A DNA stretch of 5,166 bases from an uncultured Thermoproteales archaeon. Lineage in GTDB: Archaea; Thermoproteota; Thermoprotei; Thermoproteales; Thermoproteaceae. The position numbers and the translations under genes are program-made. The stretch lies in contig CAMLLK010000097.1 in the NCBI GenBank assembly GCA_946480885.1, forward strand, positions 1-5,166, in the 5' to 3' direction. Shown piece after piece: positions 1 to 5,166 of this stretch (the stretch's first letter is position 1; every line of letters begins with the position of its first letter). Under the pieces are notes generated by a model. The model was given only the letters and a program-made list of their open reading frames with translations, ran no database searches and was not told the DNA's origin.

Positions 1-7
1 AACTCTG

Positions 8-685
8 GTGGACTTAGCTAAGAGAGAGCCCGGGTTTCTCAGAGAACTTATTGAGTCGGTGTTTGACGGGAAGTCTTTAGTAGAGTTAATAACAAAAGAC
101 GAGCAGACTCTACATACGCTAGCCAACGCCATAGCCGCCAAAATCGCCATCCCGCTAGGCACAGCCACGAAAAAAGACTTAGAAGAGTTGAGAGAGACAT
201 TGTTAAAACACATAGAGCATATAGAAAAAACCATGGTGACTAAAGAGGAGGCGAGGCAGTTCGCCACGAGGGAAGAGTTGGCTAAACTTAACCGTAAGCT
301 TGACGCGTTGGGGGCTAGATGGGGGGTCTTTAGCGAAGAGACGTTTAGGAGGGGGGTGGCGGAGCTTTTAGAGTCTGTGGGCTACGTAGTGGAGAAATGG
401 CGCCATTTTGACGTAGATGGCTATGTCTTTGGCTTCCCCAGCGAGGTGGAGTTAGACATATTGGTTAGAGACGGTGTTAGGATAGCCGTTGAGATTAAGT
501 CTTCAGTAGAGAGAGGAGACTTAACTACATTAAGGAAAAAAATAGAGCTTTATGAAAAGACCGTCGGCAAGATAGACAGAGTCTATATACTTACATACTA
601 CATCCACGACAGACAGCCAGAGAAAGTTAAAGAAAGCGCCAAAAAACTCGGCATAGAGATTGTAGAGCCAGAAGAAATAACGTAA
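8..685 (+). CDS. DUF3782-like protein: coiled coil plus C-terminal PD-(D/E)XK nuclease-fold domain
   Basis: About 225 residues. The N-terminal half (about 1-100) is charged and helical, and about 55-101 is rich in E/K/L with heptad-like spacing, so it is probably a coiled coil. The C-terminal half looks like a PD-(D/E)XK nuclease core. A helix carrying acidic residues (about 108-122, FSEETFRRGVAELLE) is followed by a strand ending in D150 (VELDILV), then the E-x-K strand E162-I-K164 (VAVEIKSS reads AVEIKSS), a helix, and a hydrophobic strand (VYILTYY). D150, E162 and K164 would be the metal-binding and catalytic set. This architecture matches the archaeal DUF3782/PD-(D/E)XK families, which are multi-copy in Thermoproteales. 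The substrate and biological role are unknown. The GTG start at 8 is the first candidate, but the frame is open to the window edge and no promoter is visible, so the true start could lie further upstream. The stop is 66 nt before the next gene on the same strand. Confidence 0.8.
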   Translation: MDLAKREPGFLRELIESVFDGKSLVELITKDEQTLHTLANAIAAKIAIPLGTATKKDLEELRETLLKHIEHIEKTMVTKEEARQFATREELAKLNRKLDALGARWGVFSEETFRRGVAELLESVGYVVEKWRHFDVDGYVFGFPSEVELDILVRDGVRIAVEIKSSVERGDLTTLRKKIELYEKTVGKIDRVYILTYYIHDRQPEKVKESAKKLGIEIVEPEEIT

Positions 686-724
686 GTCGCCGCCAAGGGA
701 AGCCACAGGTCAAAGACAGTGAGC

Positions 725-733
725 ATATATATA
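725..733 (+). promoter_or_regulatory. TATA box of the Tat-signal gene
   Basis: The AT run atatatata lies after a purine-rich stretch (caaagacagtgag, 711-723) that could act as the BRE. It ends 18 nt before the GTG at 752. The two other promoters in this window have the same spacing, which points to a leaderless transcript starting at or near 752. It also argues against the earlier in-frame GTG at 719, which lies upstream of this box. The 66-nt gap 686-751 holds nothing else I can recognise. Confidence 0.6.
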
Positions 734-751
734 CGACTTCGTGAAATATCT

Positions 752-2077
752 GTGATTAGTAGAAGGAGGTTCTTGGCTGGGGGCCTCTCGGCGGCTGTTT
801 TAACGGCGCTGGGCGGCCTCTACCTCTGGCGAAATTTAATACAATCGACAAGGGGCGAATACTTGCCTTATTCGAAGTGGTTAGAGGAGACGCATTCAGA
901 GTTCTCAAACGGCGACGTAGTGTTGGAGTTTGTAGATGAGCAAAACAGACCACTCAACTTCGACGTCTTTATCGTCTGGGAGCCCGGTGGAGAAGTCGAA
1001 GAGGCCTCTGTGAAAGGGGGAAGGCTGGTCCTGCCCCGGAGGAAGTTAGAAGAGAGAGTGGCTATGTGGGTAGAGGAACATAGACGCGCAGACACGCCTC
1101 CGCAAGTAGAGACGAGTCTATTTGTAATATTCCCCATCTCATTACAAGCCCAAGGCGTCCCGTACACCGCCGTGGCCGCCTCGCCTAGGTACTTAAACAG
1201 ACGGTATGTAGTAAGAGGCCTGCAGAGACGGGATGTCAAGAGTTTCTCTGTTTGTCCAGAGGGGAGAGTTTTATATGTAAGTGACGCAAATTTGAAAGAG
1301 TACGTCCCGGCGGTGGCGGCGTTTAATAGATCCTCTAAAGCGTTTATTGAAAGTGTGGACTCTAGCTATCATGTTTACGGCAGCGCCTTACGTTTTAGAG
1401 TCTACGGCGGCACTTCGTTGGGGCGTGGGACTAGTTTTAGAATTTGGAATAGCCCAACCTGGAGCACTGGCGATTTGAAATCTTGGGGTGGCGCTGGCCG
1501 TATACCTAGAGGACTTGATGAAGACGTAGCTGTGATGTTTTACAACACTGTCTGGCGTTATATAGTGTATGAGGTATATGATATATATACATGTACTCCA
1601 ATAGACACGAGGGCGGACTTATATATATTAAACATAGCTTTTGAAAGTGGGAAGATAGCTTTGAGGACTACTGACCGCCCGCCGCTGGTTGTTTTAGACA
1701 ACAGTGTGGTTTCAGAGGGGATAGACTATCAAGGCGTAGACGGGAAATTAGGTGATGGTAATATGTTGCGGTATGTAGATATTATGATGAGTGAGCCGTT
1801 GATTGAGGCTAGTTCCAATATAAGACTTGGGGGAGGGTGGAACGTTGGCAGTATACTCCACTTCCTCGGCTATCCACTAAGTCAATTCCTACGTGGTTTG
1901 TATATAGGCTTTTCGTTTGAAGTATTCGGCGGCGTGGCTAACTACGTATCTACAATAAATACTGACGCCGACGTTGGCGTTAAATACCGCTTGGAGGTTA
2001 GGAGGGCTGAATATGTCCACTATTTAAAAGACTATGTGTTTAGGCCTCTGAGTGTGGCGGCTACTTTAGTGGATTAG
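752..2077 (+). CDS. Tat-exported hypothetical protein (orphan, large extracytoplasmic domain)
   Basis: I chose the GTG at 752 (441 residues) because it follows a TATA box by 18 nt and puts a twin-arginine signal right at the N-terminus. Residues 3-8 read SRRRFL, a match to the S-R-R-x-F-L consensus, followed by a Gly/Ala/Leu hydrophobic stretch to about residue 25. This predicts folded export across the membrane by the Tat system. No AxA cleavage site or lipobox is clear, so the signal could remain as a membrane anchor. Residues about 55-75 (DVVLEFVDEQNRPLNFDVFI) look like a beta-sandwich of the carboxypeptidase-regulatory-like kind. The rest is rich in Tyr, Val, Gly and Ser, probably beta-rich, with only two cysteines (about C168 and C281) and no cofactor motif or catalytic signature that I recognise. 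It could be a surface or cell-envelope protein or an unknown enzyme. It converges on the flavoprotein gene, with two bases between the stop codons. Confidence 0.8.
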   Translation: MISRRRFLAGGLSAAVLTALGGLYLWRNLIQSTRGEYLPYSKWLEETHSEFSNGDVVLEFVDEQNRPLNFDVFIVWEPGGEVEEASVKGGRLVLPRRKLEERVAMWVEEHRRADTPPQVETSLFVIFPISLQAQGVPYTAVAASPRYLNRRYVVRGLQRRDVKSFSVCPEGRVLYVSDANLKEYVPAVAAFNRSSKAFIESVDSSYHVYGSALRFRVYGGTSLGRGTSFRIWNSPTWSTGDLKSWGGAGRIPRGLDEDVAVMFYNTVWRYIVYEVYDIYTCTPIDTRADLYILNIAFESGKIALRTTDRPPLVVLDNSVVSEGIDYQGVDGKLGDGNMLRYVDIMMSEPLIEASSNIRLGGGWNVGSILHFLGYPLSQFLRGLYIGFSFEVFGGVANYVSTINTDADVGVKYRLEVRRAEYVHYLKDYVFRPLSVAATLVD

Positions 2078-2090
2078 TTTTATTTCTTCT
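2078..2090 (+). terminator. Possible T-rich terminator after the Tat-signal gene
   Basis: The coding strand reads ttttatttcttct directly after the stop codon. Archaeal RNA polymerase often terminates at such T-rich tracts without a hairpin. The tract overlaps the last codons of the convergent flavoprotein gene, where the complement encodes the Lys-rich tail, so its T content may simply reflect that coding. The call is tentative. Confidence 0.3.
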
Positions 2091-3039
2091 CGGCGCGCCA
2101 GTCTACTAACGTGCGTACTTCCCTCCCCCTCATTTTCATTACGTATGCTGTTGCAGATAGAGCTGCGGCTACTCCCATGGCTGCTGATATCACCGCCTGT
2201 TTGTAGGGGTAGGCCACTATGTCTCCCGCGGCGAAGACGCCCGGCGTCTTGGTCTTGCCTTCCCAATCTGCTATTATCTCCCCCCTCTCGTTTAGATCTA
2301 CTAAGTGTTTTACAAAATCGCTTTTCGTGACGTAGCCCACTTCTATAAAGACCGCCGAAACTGGTATCTCTTGAGTCTCTCCCGTCTTTCTATTCTTAAC
2401 TACAATAGATTTCACTCTTACATCGCCTTTTATCTCCACAACTTCTGTATTGGGTAGAAACACCGCCTTGCCGAGTCTCTTGACTTGTTCTAAAAACTCT
2501 TCGTCGTGTATTGGAACGTCTGAGGGGTATATCCAATAAAATCTATTGGCCACAGAGGATAGTATTGTAACTGGCTCTCTCGCCAAGTCGCCCCAGCTCA
2601 CAAGTGCAATGTCTTGTCCTTTGAAGAAAGGCGCGTCGCAGATAGTGCAGTAAGAGACTCCTCTATTTTTAAACTTCGACTCCCCCGGGACGTTTAATTC
2701 TTTTGGCGTTTTTCCAAAGGCCAATATCACGGCGAGTGATGTATACTCGTCTCCCCCCTCGGTCTTTATTAGAAATCGGTCGCCCAATTTCTCTACAGAT
2801 TTAACTTCGTCGAATATTATCTCGGCGCCGAAAGTTCTAGCTTGTTGTTCCACTCTCTTGGCCAGCTCGGGGCCTGAGATTTTTGTAATTGCTGGGTAGT
2901 TCTCTATTAAGGTAGTCATATTTAACTGTCCGCCTAGGTCTCTACTAATGACTAAAGTCTTTAGCCTCTGCCGCGAGGCGTATAGCGCCGCGGAGAGGCC
3001 GGCTATGCCGGCACCTATTATAATTATGTCGTAGTCCAT
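2080..3039 (-). CDS. trxB: Thioredoxin reductase-like FAD flavoprotein lacking the usual NADPH motif
   Basis: With the ATG at 3039 the protein has 319 residues, a normal length for a low-molecular-weight TrxR. Seen in sequence: an N-terminal FAD dinucleotide motif G9-A-G-I-A-G14 after DYDIIII; a flavin-contact region around GGQL (36-39); the redox-active disulfide C131-T-I-C134-D; and the C-terminal FAD motif VFAAGDI (268-274) followed by YKQA. In place of the NADPH motif GGGDSAxE it reads SWGDLARE (148-155). The basic HRRxxxR patch is replaced by a stretch near 167-175 (FYWIYPSDV) without arginines. The enzyme probably reduces thioredoxin or a related disulfide protein in the cytoplasm, but the electron donor may not be NADPH. 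Ferredoxin-type donors are known for related NADPH-motif-less enzymes; that link is inferred. The longer frame from 3114 adds 25 unsupported residues and would run through the promoter. Its own TATA box sits 18 nt upstream of 3039. Confidence 0.9.
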   Translation of the reverse strand: MDYDIIIIGAGIAGLSAALYASRQRLKTLVISRDLGGQLNMTTLIENYPAITKISGPELAKRVEQQARTFGAEIIFDEVKSVEKLGDRFLIKTEGGDEYTSLAVILAFGKTPKELNVPGESKFKNRGVSYCTICDAPFFKGQDIALVSWGDLAREPVTILSSVANRFYWIYPSDVPIHDEEFLEQVKRLGKAVFLPNTEVVEIKGDVRVKSIVVKNRKTGETQEIPVSAVFIEVGYVTKSDFVKHLVDLNERGEIIADWEGKTKTPGVFAAGDIVAYPYKQAVISAAMGVAAALSATAYVMKMRGREVRTLVDWRAEKK

Positions 3040-3057
3040 GGCACGTATGAGACATGT

Positions 3058-3067
3058 ATTTATAAAT
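3058..3067 (-). promoter_or_regulatory. TATA box of the trxB-like gene
   Basis: The sequence atttataaat is self-complementary and ends 18 nt before the ATG at 3039 on the minus strand. An A-rich stretch just upstream on that strand (aaaagc, 3076-3081 read in reverse) could serve as the BRE. The position predicts a leaderless or near-leaderless message. Confidence 0.6.
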
Positions 3068-3071
3068 GTAG

Positions 3072-3081
3072 AAAAGCTTTT
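3072..3081. repeat. 10-bp perfect palindrome between divergent TATA boxes
   Basis: AAAAGCTTTT is its own reverse complement and lies between the trxB and rps19 TATA boxes. It overlaps the likely BRE of both promoters. It could be a shared TFB contact or an operator half-site pair, or chance in AT-rich promoter DNA. Confidence 0.5.
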
Positions 3082-3086
3082 ATATA
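3077..3086 (+). promoter_or_regulatory. TATA box and BRE of the rps19-rps17-xpf operon
   Basis: The sequence cttttatata is preceded by the purine stretch gaaaag (3071-3076), a good BRE. It ends 18 nt before the ATG at 3105, so the transcript should start at or very near the start codon. This is the only strong promoter I see for the three plus-strand genes downstream. Confidence 0.65.
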
Positions 3087-3104
3087 CGTGAGTTAAGGCG
3101 GTAG

Positions 3105-3581
3105 ATGTCTTCAAAAGGGCAAGAGGCTCAGAAGGGGAAACAAGGCTGGATAACCCCCACTGTGATACCGCCAGAGGAGTGGGCGTCGTTTAGATACAGA
3201 GGCAAGACGTTAGAAGAGCTTCTCAATATGTCCATGGACGAATTTATTAAACTACTGCCCGCCCGCCAGAGGAGGAGTTTGAGGAGGGGACTTAAGCCAG
3301 AGCATAGAAAACTATTAGAGAAGATTAGAAAGGCGAAGAAATTAGCGGCACAGGGCAAGAAAGTGACTATAAAGACTCATTGTAGAGATATGATAATACT
3401 GCCTGAGATGGTTGGCTTAACTATACAAGTCTACAACGGCATTACGTACATACCCGTCTACATATCTCCATGGCATATTGGCCACTACCTAGGCGAATTC
3501 GCCCTCACTACAAAAGTGGTGCAACACGGCGAGCCCGGCCTCAAGGCCACGAGGTCCTCACTACACATCGCCGCGAAGTAG
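3105..3581 (+). CDS. rps19: 30S ribosomal protein uS19 (archaeal S19p/eukaryotic S15-type)
   Basis: 158 residues. It is a small-subunit protein of the head that, with uS13, lies near the decoding centre and tRNA sites. The family features are clear: [20 protein letters not shown] at 29-48, the basic [13 protein letters not shown] at 51-63, [22 protein letters not shown] starting at 91, and the signature [17 protein letters not shown] around 119-135, ending in [12 protein letters not shown]. The N-terminal extension with a Lys-rich start (about 1-25) fits the archaeal/eukaryotic type and is absent from bacterial S19. The ATG at 3105 is fixed by the TATA spacing and by homology. It is the first gene of an operon and is followed after one base by rps17. 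In the usual archaeal gene order, L22, S3 and L29 would sit between S19 and S17; they are missing here. Confidence 0.96.
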   Translation: MSSKGQEAQKGKQGWITPTVIPPEEWASFRYRGKTLEELLNMSMDEFIKLLPARQRRSLRRGLKPEHRKLLEKIRKAKKLAAQGKKVTIKTHCRDMIILPEMVGLTIQVYNGITYIPVYISPWHIGHYLGEFALTTKVVQHGEPGLKATRSSLHIAAK

Positions 3582-3582
3582 T

Positions 3583-4023
3583 ATGACGTCTATAAAACTC
3601 CAGTCTAGGCCTAAGGTGGGCGACGTCTTTACAATGCCGAACGGCAAGAAGATAAAAGTGAGAAATATAGGAATTCCGTATATACTGCCGCCAGTCTCTG
3701 TCTGCGACGACTCTCTATGCCCTTGGCATGGGCATCTAAAAGTTAGGCTAAAACTCCTCGAGGTCACTGTGGAAAAGGTGAGAATGCACAAAGCCGCCGT
3801 AGTCACCCACGAATGGGTCCATTACATTAGGAAGTACAACCGCTATGAGAGAAGGAGGAGGAGAATGACTGTCAGAGTGCCGGAGTGTATAGAAGTGAGG
3901 CCAGGAGATCGAGTCATTATTGCAGAGACGAGAACTCTGTCAAAAACTATAGCTTGGGTCGTCGTTGGGAAGAAAGAAGACGTAGTCGAGTGGAAGGCAA
4001 AGCACGAAGTACTACAGGAGTGA
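3583..4023 (+). CDS. rps17: 30S ribosomal protein uS17 (archaeal S17p/eukaryotic S11-type)
   Basis: 146 residues. It is a primary 16S rRNA-binding, OB-fold (beta-barrel) protein of the small subunit. Diagnostic sequence: CDDSLCPWHGHLKVR (41-55), which aligns with the archaeal CDDxxCPFHGxLKVRG block; then VEKVRMHKAAVV, HYIRKYNRYERRRRR (80-94), and GDRVIIAETRTLSKTIAWVVV (108-128), which matches the GDxVxIxExRPLSKT signature. C41, C46, H49 and C102 are grouped as in some archaeal homologues, where a metal site is possible, though this is not shown here. The ATG at 3583 is one base after the rps19 stop, with no Shine-Dalgarno sequence visible, so translation is probably coupled. The last bases overlap the xpf start (GTGA). 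Confidence 0.96.
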   Translation: MTSIKLQSRPKVGDVFTMPNGKKIKVRNIGIPYILPPVSVCDDSLCPWHGHLKVRLKLLEVTVEKVRMHKAAVVTHEWVHYIRKYNRYERRRRRMTVRVPECIEVRPGDRVIIAETRTLSKTIAWVVVGKKEDVVEWKAKHEVLQE

Positions 4024-4661
4024 GTTACACAGTTCTAGTTGATACGAGAGAACATAATGAAGAGATAATTAGAGCTATAAAAGAAAGCGGCTGCGGCGTA
4101 ATTAAGACTAAACTCGAAGTTGGAGACTACTCGGCGGGCGGTTTTATATTTGAGAGAAAGAGCGTGTCAGATTTTGTAAATTCAATAATAGACGGGAGGT
4201 TGTTTAGCCAGTTAGAGAAATTGAGAATTTCTGAAATGAGGCCTGTGGTGATTATAGAGGGAGATCTATGGAGAGAGTTACAACATCGAGATGTCTCGCC
4301 CAACGCAGTGCTGGGGGCGCAGCTCGCCATTTATACAATGGGCGTATGTATAATACATACAGCAGATCCGATTCATACAGGCTCTCTACTCTGCATTGCG
4401 GCTAAGAGGGGGCGGGGTGGAGTCAAGACGCCCACTGTAAAAAAGTCGAGAGACATAAAGACTCTACAGATTTCACTACTGGCCTCGCTGCCAGGCGTAG
4501 GCCCGAGGAGGGCTGAGGAGTTGTTAAAAAAGTACGGCACACCACTAAACGCTATACTAAACTACAAGACGTGGGAGATAGACGAGAAAAGACACAGAGT
4601 TATAAAACGAGTTTTAGAGACTCCCTACGGAGGTGAGTCGTCACTAGAGAAGTTTCTATAG
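4020..4661 (+). CDS. xpf: XPF/ERCC4-family structure-specific endonuclease (crenarchaeal short form)
   Basis: 213 residues with the GTG start at 4020. Homology begins at YTVLVDTREHN, so the in-frame extension back to 3885 inside rps17 is spurious. The ERCC4 nuclease core is intact: D9-R-E11, GDY (35-37), ERKSVSDF (45-52), S55 and R60 through Q65. A helix-hairpin-helix follows (LASLPGVGPRRAEELLKKYG, 154-173), then a degenerate second HhH to about 205. There is no helicase domain, as is typical of crenarchaeal XPF. These enzymes cut 3'-flap and branched DNA as dimers with PCNA and act in repair and fork processing. The C-terminus E206-S-S-L-E-K-F-L213 resembles a PCNA-binding PIP box (QxxLxxFL) with E in place of Q. 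It shares a 4-nt GTGA overlap with rps17. The final 37 nt overlap the convergent GH1 gene. Confidence 0.93.
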   Translation: MSYTVLVDTREHNEEIIRAIKESGCGVIKTKLEVGDYSAGGFIFERKSVSDFVNSIIDGRLFSQLEKLRISEMRPVVIIEGDLWRELQHRDVSPNAVLGAQLAIYTMGVCIIHTADPIHTGSLLCIAAKRGRGGVKTPTVKKSRDIKTLQISLLASLPGVGPRRAEELLKKYGTPLNAILNYKTWEIDEKRHRVIKRVLETPYGGESSLEKFL

Positions 4662-5166
4662 GAAAGACGCCACTCAAGCCCCAGGTCAACCTCTCTAATT
4701 TCACACATAGGCGGGTTTTTTAAAGTTTTGACGTAGACCTCTGCGAGGGGCGTGACGATTCTCTCGCCGCCTTTTACGTCGACTAGGGCAAAAAACGGCG
4801 TGTAGCCAAGCCCCCACTCATAGCCGTGGAGAAAACTCCACCAGAAAACAGCCACGGGCTCTAACTTTTTAAATACGTTAGACATTGCACATAGGTAGCG
4901 GTATCGAAATTCTTCATCTCTTGTAGATACTCCAAACTCTGTGACGGCGAGGGGGGTCCACGCCTTTAGTTCTAACAACGCCTCGGGTTTTAATACGTAT
5001 CTAAAAGTAAATTTAACAAATTTACTTACTACATAGAAATTTATAGATGTATAATCCATATTTTTAAAAAGTTTTAGAAATTTTCTATTTATATTATTTA
5101 AAATACTTATTACTGGTTTAAAAAATATGTGATGTGTTTCAAATTTTGTATATGAATACGTATATG
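4625..5166 (-). CDS. Glycoside hydrolase family 1 (beta-glycosidase-like), C-terminal part; 5' end beyond the window
   Basis: The minus frame stays open from the stop at 4625-4627 to the right edge, so the gene is partial. The ATG at 5057-5059 falls inside a conserved GH1 block (MDYTSINFY, equivalent to LDWIGVNYY in archaeal beta-glycosidases) and is not the real start. Further matches, numbered from that Met: VTEFG (39-43), carrying the predicted nucleophile E41; and FWWSFLHGYEWGLGY (72-86), equivalent to the HWSLxDNYEWxxGF block, with E81 and W82 as sugar-binding residues. Next comes FFALVDV and a C-terminal RPSA-like segment (TPLAEVYVKTL). The usual TENG is TEFG here. The stretch between the DYTSINFY block and TEFG is only about 30 residues against roughly 65 in Sulfolobus LacS, so loops are shortened. 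The NEP acid/base motif lies outside the window. A retaining GH1 role is likely, but the substrate is unknown. Its 3' end overlaps xpf. Confidence 0.75.
   Translation of the reverse strand, partial: YTYSYTKFETHHIFFKPVISILNNINRKFLKLFKNMDYTSINFYVVSKFVKFTFRYVLKPEALLELKAWTPLAVTEFGVSTRDEEFRYRYLCAMSNVFKKLEPVAVFWWSFLHGYEWGLGYTPFFALVDVKGGERIVTPLAEVYVKTLKNPPMCEIREVDLGLEWRLSYRNFSSDDSPP
4716..4729 (+). terminator. Possible T-rich terminator downstream of xpf
   Basis: A six-T run followed by taaagtttt lies about 55 nt after the xpf stop, inside the convergent GH1 coding region. A T-run of this kind can end archaeal transcription. There is no hairpin or other support, and A/T-rich Lys/Phe codons of the opposite gene could explain it. 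Confidence 0.25.

Noticed and set aside
719..751. GTG at 719 as start of the Tat-signal gene
   Set aside because: It lies upstream of the likely TATA box at 725-733, and it would push the twin-arginine motif to about residue 14 with no benefit; GTG at 752 fits both signal and promoter.
1570..1630. TATA-like runs (atatatata) inside the Tat-signal gene
   Set aside because: They are codon-level Tyr/Ile runs inside an open reading frame with no start codon or gene placed downstream, so they are not treated as promoters.
1784..1790. C-box-like ATGATGA for a C/D box sRNA on the plus strand
   Set aside because: No CTGA D box follows within a suitable distance, and the site lies inside coding sequence.
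3040..3114. Longer flavoprotein start at 3114 (25 extra residues)
   Set aside because: The extension has no family match, would run through the divergent promoter region and into the rps19 start, and the FAD motif begins right after the ATG at 3039.
3885..4019. In-frame extension of the XPF frame inside rps17
   Set aside because: The added residues are Arg/Ser/Glu-rich out-of-frame translation of rps17; XPF homology begins at the GTG at 4020.
4625..5059. GH1 fragment as a complete short gene starting at 5059
   Set aside because: The Met lies within a conserved GH1 strand and the frame continues without a stop to the window edge, so it is treated as a partial larger gene.

Overview
This window looks like the chromosome of a hyperthermophilic crenarchaeon of the order Thermoproteales, most likely Pyrobaculum or a close relative. 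The evidence is the archaeal/eukaryotic type of ribosomal proteins uS19 and uS17, a short helicase-less crenarchaeal XPF nuclease, a DUF3782-like PD-(D/E)XK protein, very tight gene packing, and TATA boxes placed for leaderless transcripts. The species cannot be fixed from the sequence alone.

Layout. (1) 8-685, plus strand: coiled-coil protein with a C-terminal PD-(D/E)XK nuclease fold, start near the window edge. (2) 752-2077, plus: orphan protein with a textbook twin-arginine signal, convergent with the next gene (2 bp between stops). (3) 2080-3039, minus: thioredoxin reductase-like flavoprotein that keeps the FAD motifs and the CxxC disulfide but has lost the usual NADPH-binding signature. 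(4) A 65-bp divergent promoter region (3040-3104) with two back-to-back TATA boxes. (5) 3105-4661, plus: a compact operon of rps19 (uS19), rps17 (uS17) and an XPF/ERCC4 nuclease, joined by a 1-nt gap and a 4-nt GTGA overlap. (6) 4625-5166, minus: the C-terminal part of a family 1 glycoside hydrolase (GH1) that runs off the right edge and overlaps the xpf 3' end by 37 bp. Its upstream part is extremely AT-rich.

Three start codons (752, 3105 and, on minus, 3039) each lie 18 nt downstream of a TATA-like box. This supports leaderless transcription and fixes starts that differ from the longest reading frames. Functionally, rps19-rps17-xpf couples translation genes with a PCNA-type repair nuclease. 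The divergent flavoprotein shares a promoter region so small that the two transcription complexes probably compete. There are no tRNA, rRNA, CRISPR or insertion-sequence features, and no gene-free stretch longer than 300 bases. The main items worth following up are the NADPH-motif-less TrxB, the competing divergent promoters, the ribosomal-repair operon and the atypical GH1.
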